Positions 40,494 to 50,395 are shown, counted from the stretch's first letter. The stretch is DNA of 64,000 nt from Prorocentrum cordatum (GCA_963575745.1 CAUYUJ010016491.1:173552-237551), one strand, 5' to 3'. Notes: generated by a model from the letters alone, not told the origin. Numbers and translations: made by a program.

Positions 40494-42695
40494 TCAGGCC
40501 GCCTCGGTCCTCGGCAACAGGGGGACGTGCCGAGCAACCGAGGGGCCTGCGGGCGGCTCCGCAGCCGAGCCCTCTCTCCGCGGGGCGGGGAGACCACGTC
40601 GTCTGCCATCAGCTCCGCCTCGCGTGGTCCTCACCCGCCCCGCGGGCCGCTCGCCCTCGTCCAGCAGCCGACGCAGCGCGCCCAGCGGCAGCGGCGGGGC
40701 GGCGCTCGCCGCGCGGGCCCCTCTCGCCTCTGGCGGCGGGCGCGCCGCGCGCCACCGCTCCTCCTCCAGCAGCGCTCGCGAGGCGGCACGGCGTGCGGCC
40801 TCAGCTTCATCAGGTCGGTCTGCTGCTGCTGGTGGTGCTGGCGTCGGTGTCGGCGTCGGTGCTGGTGTGGCGGCGGTCGCGTCCAGCAGGCGTCTCACGA
40901 TCGGCTCCTCAGCTCGTCGTCTTTCGCTTTCTGATCGCCGTGGCCTCTGCTCTCCTCTGTCTCCGCCGTCGGGTCGCGCGCCTGCTGCCTCGCTGCGCGC
41001 TCTCGCTCTGGCCGCCGCGGCCCGACGTGCCCTGTCCCGCGTCGCGGGCCCTCGGCCTGCTCCTGCAGCTGGTGGGGCGGGCAGGCTGCCAGGCTCCGCA
41101 GGCGGCGTAGCTCTCCTCGTCGCCTCCAGCGCGCCAGCAGCGTTGCCTCGGCACTTCACCCGCAGACGGCAGGGTGGCTCTTCCCGTTTGTTTCGCCAGG
41201 AAACACCACTTGTGCCCCCTGTCGTGTCGACCTCCGTGCTCTGGCTGCTGCTGGCCTCTGCAAGCTGCTCCTCGTCCTCCTCGTCCTCAGGGTCGCTCTG
41301 TGCGCGAGGCCTGTCGCAGGTGCCTTGCTCTCGCGCCGCTTGCCTCAGCCACCCCTGTAGCCTGTAGTGCCCGCTGTCGCATGCCGTGCGTCCACAGCAA
41401 GGCTCCTGCAGCTTCTTGGCGATCAGCTCAGTGGTGGCGCCGCCGCACTTCTCGCAGAACCACCTGTTGTGCCTCCTCAGCCGCCTCAGCTTGTGCGTGG
41501 GATGCGACTCGACGCCGAACTTGGTGACCGTGATCGCCGTCTCGGGCGGTGGGCCACTGCACTCCTGCGTCAGCCAGCTGTGGATGTTCTGCGCCGTCAT
41601 CGTACTGGAGACCGACTGCCAGCAGCTCAGGCACGTCCAGCCTGTGCCTCGACGGTCTCGTGCCAGAACGTGTTGGGTGAGCGGCCGCCGCAAGTGGTTG
41701 TCCCCCAGCAGGTCCTTCTTGCGCACGGTGTCCTGCCGTCGCTTCTTAGCCTGAGCGCGGCGGGCCTCTCTCATCTCCTTCTCGTCTGGCGGCCTTCTGG
41801 TGATGACGTCCTTGGTGGTTGCAGCGATCCTGAGCCTCACCAGGTGCGCCGTCGCTCTCACCCACTCGTAGCAGCTCATCTCGGTGTCGCTGATCGCGTG
41901 GGTCTTGGCGCCTGCGTCTGCGTACTGATCGGCTGCCTGGTTGCCTGCCCGGATGCGCCTCGTGATGCCCTTCGCGCGGGCCTCCTGCTCAGTCATGTGG
42001 CTGTTGAGGTGGTGCACGCTGATGTCGTTGCGGTCGCCTCCTCGCGCACGGATCGCCTCGCCCAGCTGGTGCCACAAGTCGCCGCTCGTGCAGCCGAGCC
42101 CTGTGGTCTCCTCGCGTCGCGCCGCCCAGCCCAGGCAGGTGACCTCGCTGTCGGTCCAGAAGCTGGCCTTGCCATCCGTGGCGTTGACGAAGCTGATCAG
42201 GCTGAAGAGCTCCGCCCTGTTGTTGGTTTGCCTCGGTCCTGGCAGTGGGCCGAATCTGGCGCCCGCGATCCCGTCGGCGTCGTCGCCCTCCTTCAGCAGC
42301 ACCCAGCCCCAGCCGCAGCGGCAGTATCTCTCGTCTGCGCTGTACTCGCCTCCTGAGCCGTCGCCGCAGCCCGTGATCTCGCCGCCGTCGCTGGCGGAGA
42401 GCCTGTTGTTGGTGATGCAGGCGCCCACGGTGTGCTCGACGTGTTGGGTGTCGCACTTGGGCGGCGTGGTCCACTTCTTGGGCGTGATGCCTCTGAGCCA
42501 GAAGGCGGGGTTCTCCTTGGCCCCCTCGATGGCCCTGCATGCCAAGCCCTCTGTCTTGCGGATGGCCTCGCAGTCGGCTCGGGCCGCACAGTGGCCCCAG
42601 ATCCTGTGCATCATCCTCTGGTCTGCCGCACTCGCACATGGCCTCCTCGCCGCCGAAGGTCTCGTGCTTGCGCCGCCTCGTCCAGGTGCCTGCAC
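40494..42695 (-). CDS. LINE C-terminal protein: RNase H domain, zinc-binding tail
   Basis: Open for 733 codons, though its real upstream part is in another frame: 42610-42930 reads CECGRPEDD and continues here as MHRIWGHCAARADCEAIRKT, the Cys/His segment after an RT. An RNase H domain follows at about residues 105-265: GCGDGSGG (first Asp), NRAELFSLI (Glu), FWTDSEVTCLGW (second Asp) and GNQAADQYADAGA (last Asp), so the catalytic set is complete. Cys pairs at TCLSCW, FCEKCGG and CCGRTACDSGH could bind zinc. The last 200 residues are Arg/Ala/Pro-rich. RNase H would remove RNA from the hybrid during retrotransposition. Codon use is intact, so this is a relatively young copy. Confidence 0.75.
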   Translation of the reverse strand: MQAPGRGGASTRPSAARRPCASAADQRMMHRIWGHCAARADCEAIRKTEGLACRAIEGAKENPAFWLRGITPKKWTTPPKCDTQHVEHTVGACITNNRLSASDGGEITGCGDGSGGEYSADERYCRCGWGWVLLKEGDDADGIAGARFGPLPGPRQTNNRAELFSLISFVNATDGKASFWTDSEVTCLGWAARREETTGLGCTSGDLWHQLGEAIRARGGDRNDISVHHLNSHMTEQEARAKGITRRIRAGNQAADQYADAGAKTHAISDTEMSCYEWVRATAHLVRLRIAATTKDVITRRPPDEKEMREARRAQAKKRRQDTVRKKDLLGDNHLRRPLTQHVLARDRRGTGWTCLSCWQSVSSTMTAQNIHSWLTQECSGPPPETAITVTKFGVESHPTHKLRRLRRHNRWFCEKCGGATTELIAKKLQEPCCGRTACDSGHYRLQGWLRQAAREQGTCDRPRAQSDPEDEEDEEQLAEASSSQSTEVDTTGGTSGVSWRNKREEPPCRLRVKCRGNAAGALEATRRATPPAEPGSLPAPPAAGAGRGPATRDRARRAAAARARARSEAAGARPDGGDRGEQRPRRSESERRRAEEPIVRRLLDATAATPAPTPTPTPAPPAAADRPDEAEAARRAASRALLEEERWRAARPPPEARGARAASAAPPLPLGALRRLLDEGERPAGRVRTTRGGADGRRRGLPAPRREGSAAEPPAGPSVARHVPLLPRTEAA

Positions 42696-42930
42696 ACGCT
42701 GCCGTGAGGAGCGCGCCGTACGTGCCGTGGTGCTCCTTCTGGGCGAGCTGGTCGAGGTGCTTCTTAAGGTCGGTCACGTCCGCGCCATATTGTAGCCCTC
42801 CGCCGTTGTGGTGCTGCGATGCCGTCTCCCACAGCTGGTCTTGGATATCCTGCAGGAGCGCGTCCACGATCTCTGTGTAGTCGCCGCCCTGCTCGTCGGT
42901 GTTGAACCTCCAGTAGTCCCCTTGCCTGTC
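40494..42930 (-). mobile_element. LINE with RNase H, 3' part only (LINE-2)
   Basis: Minus-strand coding sequence of a non-LTR element. It begins beside a GGA microsatellite at 42932-42963 and has no RT or endonuclease, so it is a 5'-truncated copy, as expected when reverse transcription stops early. Its only clear lesion in the retained part is a one-base frame change near 42610. Confidence 0.75.
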
Positions 42931-42931
42931 G

Positions 42932-42963
42932 AGGAGGAGGAGGAGGAGGAGGAGGAGGAGGAG
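42932..42963. repeat. GGA microsatellite at LINE-2 truncation point
   Basis: Pure GAG run. Confidence 0.9.
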
Positions 42964-42969
42964 GGCCCC

Positions 42970-43435
42970 GAGAGCCCGAAAGCAGCGAACACGCGTCAAG
43001 CACGCTTGCCGCGGGGGGATTCGCGCCTCGCGCCACGCAAAGAACGGACGCTTCCGCGCTCTCGCGCAGCCGCCGCACCCCCCTCCCCCCCTCTGGAGAG
43101 GAGCGGGCCCTCGGCACGGACCGCCCCTACGTGTGGTCGACAACGCTGTTGCTCTAGAAGTCGCTTCGTCGCTCCTGCCCCACCCCTTCCCCGCACGCCT
43201 CCCGCGCCTCCTCGTTCTCCCCCATCGTGCCCGCACTCCGGGAAGGGAGACGAGAGGAGAGGGCGGAGGTGGGGGGGAAACTCCTCCTCATCCTCCTCCT
43301 CCTCCTCCTCCTCCTCCTCATCCTGGAGAAATCGTTTCGTTGCAACCATCGTGATGGGCGTGACCCTGGTCGCCAATGGTCGTGACAGCCGTCGTCGCCG
43401 CTGCTGGGCAGTGACCGGCAGTCTCGGCATTCCTG
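42970..43435. other. No gene seen; GGA-type run at 43282-43320
   Basis: Apart from the microsatellite no feature is supported. Confidence 0.4.
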
Positions 43436-43439
43436 CAGG

Positions 43440-43560
43440 CCTACCACGGCATGTTCGTAGAACGAAAACCTGCTCGAAAATAAAGAACTGTTCTTAGAAC
43501 GAGAACGCAATGTATTAAAGCAAGATTGTCCCAGCCAGACATATTATAAGAATAATTCGG
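43440..43560 (+). repeat. rep-J copy 2
   Basis: GTTCTTAGAACGAGAACGCA, ATGTATTAAAGCAAGATTGT and CCAGCCAGAC match 7285-7425. Confidence 0.5.
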
Positions 43561-43609
43561 GTCAGCCAGAAAATGTAGATGATGGGGAACCAGAGGGGGG
43601 AACCAGCTC

Positions 43610-43835
43610 AGGGAGGAAACATCCCGCTGGAACCGGCGATATATCACCGATGTATTGCCGATGTGTCCCAGATGGCATATCCGCACATTCCTGGGCAGAA
43701 AAGCGCTATCGGGCCCTCGGCGGTCGCTCGGGACGATCCGGGCACCCCGTGGAACGCTCTCGGCAAGGCGCAGCCGCCGTATGGCATCCCGAAGGCTGAT
43801 CCGAAGAAACTCGCCATCGCTCGGACGTTCACTCC
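43610..43835 (+). repeat. rep-I copy 4
   Basis: Nearly the same as 26740-26960, from ACATCCCGCTGGAACCGGCG to GATCCGAAGAAACTCGCC. Confidence 0.75.
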
Positions 43836-43925
43836 TGGCGTGTTGTTTTCGGTTTCGCGCGCGTGTGTTCTTCGTAAGATGATCAGAGATGCCCTTCGAT
43901 GGAACGGTGAAAAGCACAGAATATC
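43812..43925. mobile_element. rep-G fragment, left part
   Basis: CATCGCTCGGACGTTCACTC, TTCGGTTTCGCGCGCGTGT and TTCGATGGAACG, without the right inverted end. Confidence 0.5.
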
Positions 43926-43992
43926 AGCGAACCGCAGAGGATCGGCGAGAAAACGTCCGATGGCCTTCTCCTTCTCATTTTGCCCCCCTCGC

Positions 43993-44048
43993 CAGCGCTC
44001 GGACATCCATTCCCCGTGCATGTTTCGGTTTCGTGCGTGTTCTTTTTG

Positions 44049-44095
<47 letters not shown>

Positions 44096-44262
44096 GAGGA
44101 GGAGGAGGAGGAGGAGAAGGAGGAGGAGGAGGAGGAGGAGGAGGAGGAGGAGGAGGAGGAGGAGGAGGAGGAGGAGGCGGGGGCGGGGGAAATGATCCAG
44201 GATGCTCTTCGATGGTCGTCGCCGAGAAGGAATGCACACGTCCGAGCGAGGCCTTGCAAACA
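43993..44262. mobile_element. rep-G copy expanded by GA/GGA repeats
   Basis: The ends are normal (AGCGCTCGGACATCCATTCC, CACACGTCCGAGCGAGG), but about 130 bp of (GA)n then (GGA)n sit between CTTTTTGTCCGA and AATGATCCAGGATG. Confidence 0.7.
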
Positions 44263-44274
44263 CGCCCGACGCGA

Positions 44275-44385
44275 CCACCGTCGTCGCCCCCCCGGCGGCG
44301 CCTCGCGCAATGCCCGCCCGGCGTCCACCTCCACGGTGACCTCTCGCGGGGCCCGGCTCTGGACCCCCCCCCCCTGCAAGCGCCC
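44275..44385 (-). CDS. Exon-like GC-rich segment
   Basis: A minus-strand frame reads SRAPREVTVEVDAGRALREA then PPGGRRRWSRR with mostly G/C third positions, beside GGA repeats and a rep-G copy. No domain recognised. Confidence 0.2.
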
Positions 44386-44504
44386 AGGGAACGCGCTCTC
44401 TCACATCGAATGCTCCGCCGGACCCCGCCTGCCTGGGGTGAAGAGGCGCGTGAGATGATTGGTGGCCCCCCCTCCCCCTTTCATCCCCCCTCCCCTGGGT
44501 AAAG

Positions 44505-44605
44505 AGGAGGAGGAGGAGGAGGAGGAGGAGGAGGGGGAGGAGGAGGAGGGGGAGGAGGAGCAGGGTAAGAGGAGGAGGAGGAGGAGGAGGAGGAGGGGGC
44601 GCTGG
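44505..44605. repeat. GGA microsatellite
   Basis: GAGGAGGAGG run. Confidence 0.9.
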
Positions 44606-44639
44606 CGGGGTGGCGGTGGGGCGGCTGGGCTCCCCAGCG

Positions 44640-44835
44640 CACCACATGGGCCCTCCCGAACCTCCAGAGAGCCCCGAGAGGACCCCGTGGGCGCCGAGGC
44701 AGTCCACGAGAGCGTCGGGGCGGCCCAGGGCGGACCCCGTGACAGTCCAAGATAGCTTCAAGACGGCCTAGGACGCCCCCGAGATGGCCCAAGAGTGTCC
44801 CCAGAAGGCCAGAGAGAGGGCCCAAAGGGAAAAAG
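44640..44835 (+). repeat. CAAGACGGCC-family degenerate repeats
   Basis: Irregular units of 25-40 bp (CAGTCCAAGATAGC, TTCAAGACGGCCTAGGACGC, GATGGCCCAAGAGTG). Confidence 0.5.
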
Positions 44836-44839
44836 GATC

Positions 44840-45255
44840 GCCACACTCCTTTGAACACGTGCACTTTCGACACTCCTTCGAGCACGACTCTTGACGAATT
44901 CAAAGTTATGAAGCCGGCGGGCTGGAGTAATCCTCTTGGATATATAGATCTGTGTACATGCATGGGAAGGGGGGCGGCGACACAGAGGCATGTGTGTATC
45001 TATATTTTTATATACACATACAGATACATTACACACATGGACAGGGAGAAGACGGAGACACAACGAACGAGAGAAAGGGAAACATAAGATGCCCGGATAT
45101 TGCGCACTAAAATCGCTGCACACCAAGATCCCCCGTCGCGCTCCAATGGCCTGGCGATGAGTATGATGGAGAAGATGAGCATGACGAACATGATACAAAC
45201 GTAATGGAGATGATGATGGGGAGGAAAAAACGTAGCACCCCGCAGATGTGGACAA
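44840..45255. other. No gene seen
   Basis: Short TATA/ACAC-rich stretch near 45000; otherwise unremarkable. Confidence 0.35.
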
Positions 45256-45261
45256 GGGTAA

Positions 45262-45395
45262 AGGGGGCGGGCGAGGGGTGAGTCGCAAGAGGGTCGCGGG
45301 TGGGTCATGGGGTGGGTTGCGGGTGGGTCCCGGGCGGGGGGCGGATCGCGGGGTTGGTCGCGGGTGGGTCGCGGGGGGTCGCGGGCGAGGACGAC
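45262..45395 (+). repeat. GGGTGGGTCGCG minisatellite
   Basis: About ten degenerate copies of GGTCGCGGGTG. The G-runs could form quadruplexes. Confidence 0.75.
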
Positions 45396-45399
45396 CACG

Positions 45400-46310
45400 A
45401 CAACAATAACATCAACAACAATATCAATAGTTTAAGACTGATCGCTTCATCTACTCGCGTGTGATTCAACACGTATATCCCTAACCCTCGATACCCACCC
45501 TCTTCGACTTCGATCGTACTTCCCTTGGGGGTATATCTTCCCTACTTGCCACGTGTACATGGCCCAGCCCCTAGAACAAGGGAAGGATGGGAGGAAGAAA
45601 GAGACAAGGGAGAGGGAGAAGGATGGAGCACGAGAGAGACTTGCAGTAGGAAGGTAAGGCGCAGGAGTACAAATGGCAGAACCAGACGGACGGATCGGGA
45701 GGGCGGACCCTAACAGGCAGGGTCCAGCGGGCATGCCCAGACGGCCAGATCGAGCAAGCGGGCCGCTGAAGCGTCAATCCAACATGAATCGCAACTCAAA
45801 CTCGGAAGAGAACGCGGCTCCCAAGCAAATCGTCAGGAACTCCATAGCGAGAGCGCGACTCCTGAGGCCAGGGGGCCCAGCGCCGAAACAAGTTGTGAGG
45901 GAGCCTCACGCGAGAGCGAGATTTCTTCAGACATTGCGAAGACGGCCCGCGCGAGAGCGCGAATTTGAAATATAACTTGCGCGGAAGTATCCGGCGGGAG
46001 CCGCTGTTGCTGTAAGCCGGGAGCAACGGCTCAATTTGGTAACGCCAGGTTCCCGTGAGTAACAGAAACAGGGTGCGAACTCGCGGATGGGGCACCTCAA
46101 TGGAACAAAAAAGAACCCGGTGCTCACCAGAGGGGAGGATCAACAATAATTATTCTCTTGCGCAGCTGTGCTCTGGAGCGCGTGTCACTTGTTCTGCAAA
46201 CATGAAATTCAAGAACCAGAACCCAGGCCCTGGCCACGGAATCCAACTTCAGCCACGCACCCAGGAGCAGTAAATGACCGCTCGGCCCCTCACACTGATA
46301 AAAATGTCCA
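45400..46310. other. No gene seen
   Basis: GCGAGAGCGCGA recurs three times at 45847-45962. No supported frame. Confidence 0.35.
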
Positions 46311-46314
46311 ACAC

Positions 46315-46385
46315 TTATGACGATGATAATGATGAGGATGATGAGGATGGTGATGATGATGGTGGTGGGGATGATGATGATGGCC
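46315..46385. repeat. GAT microsatellite
   Basis: GATGATGAGGATG run. Confidence 0.85.
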
Positions 46386-46598
46386 AGAGAGCGGCACCAA
46401 ACTCTTCAACATTGCTGCGCACAAACGCGCGCGCTACTCAATAGGTATCCGCTGGCCCCCCCGGAAGGGCCACCGGGCTGCGAAGAGCAACTCTTCAGTC
46501 CACACAGACATCCAACAACGAGACAATGCTCCTCACGAGGAAAATCCTTGAGGCCTCGCGCGGCAACTCGACACCTAAATTTACGTTGTTCCCATCAT

Positions 46599-46677
46599 AC
46601 TTAAGGACCGCATCCCAGAAATCAGTTAGAGCATCCGGAAAAGTGTCGAACTGATTTCTGGGATGTGGTCCATAAGT
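46599..46677. repeat. Hairpin with 29-bp arms
   Basis: ACTTAAGGACCGCATCCCAG plus AAATCAGTT at 46599-46627 pairs with its inverse at 46649-46677 with two mismatches; loop about 21 nt. Confidence 0.75.
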
Positions 46678-46679
46678 GT

Positions 46680-47040
46680 CAAAATAAGGTCGAAACAGTG
46701 TGTGACGAGTGTCACCCAGGGCCCGACACGTGAAGACCCTCGAGTTCTTGGGTACTCTTCTGGAGCTCCGAACAAATTCTGTCTGGTGATCAGGGCTAGA
46801 ATAGGTTGGAGCAGCGTAAACCTAAATCGCGTCGGGTCCAAGTCGGGAGATATCGGTCGTACGTCGGATTCGCGTCGGGCTAACTCCGGACGCACGTCGG
46901 AGCATCGCAGGGCGAGCGTCGACCCTGATTCATGTCGCCTCGGAGCCAGCAGACTGTTGGCATCTGGGCTCTTTGCAAACATTGGAACAAGTAGGGGGAA
47001 AACAAATGTTGAAATGGATGAGCGGGTCAAGTATGAGTGA
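46680..47040. other. No gene seen
   Basis: CGTCGG-rich words at 46825-46925; no supported gene. Confidence 0.35.
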
Positions 47041-47044
47041 TTTT

Positions 47045-47420
47045 GCCTGGATTGGGAAGTTGGGAACAGTTTACCCAGATAGAACTCTGCGGACAAACAC
47101 TGAAAACAGGTGTGGCAAAAAAGTTGCCTAGGTCTGGAAATTTAAATACTTGAAAACCAAAACTGAAGTTTGAAAAATGCGCCCCGATTTGGAAGTGTAA
47201 GAAGGGTTCGACGAGAAGATTGAACACAGCACGCCAGGATACGGAAGTTCTGACTGAATAGATTTCAAAATGCGAGAAATACAACCAATTCTTGGAAGGG
47301 TGAAGAACTTGAAAACATGTAATTGGTTTGAAACGCATTCGCCCGGACTTGGATAATCCAACAGAGACGAAGTGGAACACCTTGAAAGAAGAACTCCCGG
47401 ATTTGGGAATTACAAAACAT
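47045..47420 (+). repeat. Degenerate tandem repeat, about 55-bp period
   Basis: A CCCGGATTTGGAA-like word recurs near 47047, 47131, 47186, 47232, 47340 and 47396, spaced at about 55 bp or multiples. AT-rich compared with the rest of the window. Confidence 0.5.
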
Positions 47421-47649
47421 GACAACAATTTCGAACCAACAATTTGCACAAACTTGAAAAATATATCCACACTCATATTTCCATGTTCCTCTGTCTCACA
47501 CTCGCACTACCGCTTTGCTTTGATTTCGCACTCTTAGCAGACTTCGACTATCCACCGGTCTGCTTACCCTAAGCGACATTCGACGAGATGGTACGTTTAT
47601 TGCGCGCCGCGCGAAACCTACGGGATTCTACTCATAGTGAACCGACCAA

Positions 47650-47815
47650 CCGACGCTCCAGCCAGACAACCACACCACCGTCACGCCAGCCTGGCATCTA
47701 GCCAGGCCACCAGCCAGTCAGCCAACCGTCCAGACAGCTAATCAGTCAGCCAAGCAGCCATGGTGCCAACCCAACGCACCAACCCAACAACCCAACCAGT
47801 CAGACATCCATGCAT
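47650..47815 (+). repeat. CCAGCCAGTCAGCCAA minisatellite
   Basis: Degenerate CCAG/CCAA tetranucleotide units for about 165 bp. Confidence 0.75.
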
Positions 47816-48064
47816 CATGGAAGGCGGGCCAGCGAAAGTGGGAGATACATATATGGTTCAAGAGTAGCATATGGTGTCTGCGTGCACATTGAACTCCGCC
47901 ACCGTGCATTGTGCATGCTGAGGCGTGGAAGCAAGCCAAGGCCTGCCTGGTCGGGTTTCTGTAAGCTTCTAAGGGGCCCCCCTCTTCTCCTGGCCGCACT
48001 TCGTCGCGCACATCGTCCCCCCATTCCCGAGGCCATCCTCCCTTGCAAAATATGACGCGTTCGC

Positions 48065-48375
48065 GCTCCCGAGGCCCAGATGCCTCAATGCTGGCCAAAT
48101 ATCGCTCCAAGGCTCGCCACGTTGGCCCCAAGACGGCCCAAGATGGCATCAAGACGGCGCACGAAGCCGTCGAGGCATCCCTGTCAGATCCCCAAGAGCC
48201 TCCCCTAAGAGGGCCTCGAGAGGCAACCATCACTGATGGTCTTCGAGGTCTGACGGTTCTTCGAGTTCTCGACTTTTCGAGGTTCCGACGCCGCAAGCAA
48301 GACGACCCAAGAGGCCACCAGGACTGCCCGATGACTGCTCAAGAAGCCCACAAGACGGCCCAAGATTTTAACGGG
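48065..48375 (+). repeat. CAAGACGGCC-family degenerate repeats
   Basis: GCCCCAAGACGGCCCAAGAT, CATCAAGACGGCGC and CACAAGACGGCCCAAGAT. Confidence 0.55.
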
Positions 48376-48387
48376 CGAAGGACGGTA

Positions 48388-48530
48388 CAAAATAAACTTT
48401 TTCGCTGTCAGGGGCGCCTGTCCCAGGGCGGCTGGAAAGTTTATACCCCTACGGTGCCACCGTAGGGGTATAAACTTTCCAGCCGCCCAGGGACAGGCGC
48501 CCCCGACAGCGAAAACAATTATTTTATGCC
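48388..48530. mobile_element. Near-perfect 140-bp palindrome, MITE-like
   Basis: TCGCTGTCAGGGGCGCCTGT, GGCGGCTGGAAAGTTTATAC and CCCTACGGTG run into the exact inverse, centred at about 48457. Outer AAAATAA is also inverted. It sits between two CAAGACGGCC tracts. Confidence 0.8.
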
Positions 48531-48539
48531 GTTCTTCGC

Positions 48540-48700
48540 TCGATAGCCCAAGGAGGCTCCAAGACGGCCCAAAGAAGTGCCCCCGAGTGCGAAAGAGGCC
48601 CCCAAGCGAGCTCCGAAGCGGCCCCAGGGGGGCTCAGAGATACGGCCCAGGAGGTGCCCCCCGCCCGCCCAAGAGGGCCCCAGACTGTCCCGAGGATGTC
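48540..48700 (+). repeat. CAAGACGGCC-family degenerate repeats, second block
   Basis: GGCTCCAAGACGGCCCAAAG and several GAGGTGCCCCC / CCCAAGAGG units. Confidence 0.5.
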
Positions 48701-49040
48701 CGCCCGCGAGCGGGAACACGAACATACACGAACCCAGAGTCTAGGGGGAAAACAAACCTACCTCGCTTTTGACCACCCTCGCTTCCAAGAGGTACCAAAC
48801 GATGCCGAATTGCAGCCTGTACTGGTCAGGCCGTTTGACGAGGAGGCGCGTGGTATGGCTTGGTTTGGCCTGGAAGCGAAAGCGGGGTAGGTAGTTCACG
48901 CTCTGAGATTCCCCAGCAATCCCCTTGCTTTCTTGAACAATTTCAACCCAGAATGCTGCGCTGGCACGGTGGCAGAACTGCCGGAGGCAGCTGGATAGTG
49001 CTCCAAACTGGAACAAACAAGGACGCCTGCTCTTAAAGGC
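48701..49040. other. Probable 3' flank of the TPR gene
   Basis: Lower-GC DNA directly downstream of the minus-strand TPR gene. No separate gene seen. Confidence 0.4.
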
Positions 49041-49042
49041 CC

Positions 49043-49744
49043 TCAGTCGACTTCCTCAGCGCCTGGAGGACCATGGGACTTGGGGACACCTGGCTCATCG
49101 GCGGTCGAGGGTTCTTCGGCCTGCTGCCGCGCATTCACGCGAGCCCTCCGCTCCTCCTCTGCTTTCCTCTTCTTCTCCTCCTCCTCCATCCGCTGCTCCC
49201 GGAACTTCTCCTCATTCGCTTTGAGCCCTGCCTCGTACGCCTCTTTGCTCTCCTTCAACTTCCTGTGGTACTCTTCCTCTTCGGCCTTGACGCGCGCCTT
49301 CGTCTCCGCAGCGCGCGCCTCCTTGGCCTTGATCTCTACCTCTTTCGAATCCTCCTCGGTCTGCTCATCGTAGTCGATCTTCAGAGCAGTCTGAAGGTCC
49401 GCGTGAGCCTCGGTCCACTTCTCCATCTTGGCATACTGCTTGCCGCGAATCTTGAAAGCCTTCGCAGAGTCGGGGTTGACGGCCAGGGCTGCCGTGCAGT
49501 CGTTGATTGCGGCCCCAGGCCTGCCAAGCGAGACCAGAAGCTGGGCACGTCTGGTGAGGAGCATCGCGCTGGCACAGCCGATGACGATCGCCTCTGTGAA
49601 CTTCTCCAGAGCCTCTTCCTGCTTGCCGTCATCCAGCAGCTCGACGCCCTCCTGCTTCAGCGCATTCTGTCTGTCCTCCTGTGCTTCGGTGAGCTCTGTG
49701 ACGTCGGAGGGAGACAGAGGCGGAAACTCAGCCTCTTCTGCCAT
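49043..49744 (-). CDS. Hip/ST13-like TPR co-chaperone, single exon
   Basis: 233 residues from ATG at 49744 to TGA at 49043. Three TPR-type helix pairs span about residues 25-126 (EGVELLDDGKQEEALEKFTE; RRAQLLVSLGRPGAAINDCT; IRGKQYAKMEKWTEAHADLQ). LKIDYDEQ then leads into a charged helix (about 127-210). The order, the AxNPDSAKAFKxRGK spacing and the Asp-Tyr-Asp after TPR3 match the Hsp70-interacting protein Hip (ST13/FAM10). In that family the TPRs bind the Hsp70 ATPase domain in the cytosol. The Hip N-terminal dimerisation part and the C-terminal GGMP/DP domains are missing, so it may be a shortened paralogue. The frame is open further upstream, but a leader-like relic at 49792-49812 makes the ATG at 49744 the likely start. 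No introns, consistent with a retroposed copy. I leave the symbol empty because the match is partial. Confidence 0.75.
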   Translation of the reverse strand: MAEEAEFPPLSPSDVTELTEAQEDRQNALKQEGVELLDDGKQEEALEKFTEAIVIGCASAMLLTRRAQLLVSLGRPGAAINDCTAALAVNPDSAKAFKIRGKQYAKMEKWTEAHADLQTALKIDYDEQTEEDSKEVEIKAKEARAAETKARVKAEEEEYHRKLKESKEAYEAGLKANEEKFREQRMEEEEKKRKAEEERRARVNARQQAEEPSTADEPGVPKSHGPPGAEEVD

Positions 49745-49791
49745 TGCTGCGCGATTAACGCAGAGAGGCGGTGACAAAATCAGAAGATAGC

Positions 49792-49812
49792 CTTGATCCG
49801 CATCGGCAACGG
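49792..49812 (-). other. Possible degenerate spliced-leader relic before the TPR gene
   Basis: Minus strand CCGTTGCCGATGCGGATCAA plus G aligns without gaps to the full-length leader, 15 of 21 positions identical including the first four and the final TCAAG. It ends 47 nt before the ATG. Confidence 0.45.
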
Positions 49813-49899
49813 TAACGGGCTTCCCCCGCGACTCACGTGGGCAAGAGCAAGCATAGGCGCGGTGGAATTCCAAGTGTTGTCTGGTGATTTTATGTGAAT

Positions 49900-50285
49900 C
49901 CTCTCAGCCCCCACCCTCCCTCCTCACTCTCAGGAGCATGCATCACCCCTCCTCTCGAGCTTTCATGGGCGGCCCCAAGCTCGTGGCATCGACTCCATCC
50001 GCACGTATTGTCCAAAACTCCCAAGACGCGCCAAATGGGCCTCCCAAACACCAAGGAGAAGGCCCAGAGGCCTACCATGAAAACTGGCATCTTCTGGAGG
50101 TGGTCGAATCTGTAACAGTTCCAGGTCCTCTCGGCTAGCGATGGTTCCATGGGGCTTCGAGGAGCTACGAGGAGGCCGAACGAGCCAAATGTGAGCACTA
50201 ACGCAAGCAGACAGCTCAGAACGGCCCAAAACAATCCAAACAAGCGCCAATCTGTGGCCCCAACCCAACCCCGAGAGATCCGGTC
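49900..50285. other. No gene seen
   Basis: Nothing supported on either strand. Confidence 0.35.
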
Positions 50286-50395
50286 GAGAGGGACCCAAGA
50301 CGGCCCCGAGACTGCCCAAAGTGACTGCTTGACGGCCCGACATCCGTCCAAGATAGCCACAAGACGGCCCAGGTAGGCCTCATGACAGCCCCATC
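50286..50395 (+). repeat. CAAGACGGCC-family degenerate repeats
   Basis: ACCCAAGACGGCCCCGAGAC, GCTTGACGGCCCG and CCACAAGACGGCCCAGG. Confidence 0.5.

Noticed and set aside
45476-45492. Telomere-like CCCTAACCCT
   Set aside because: Little more than one repeat unit, inside unrelated sequence.
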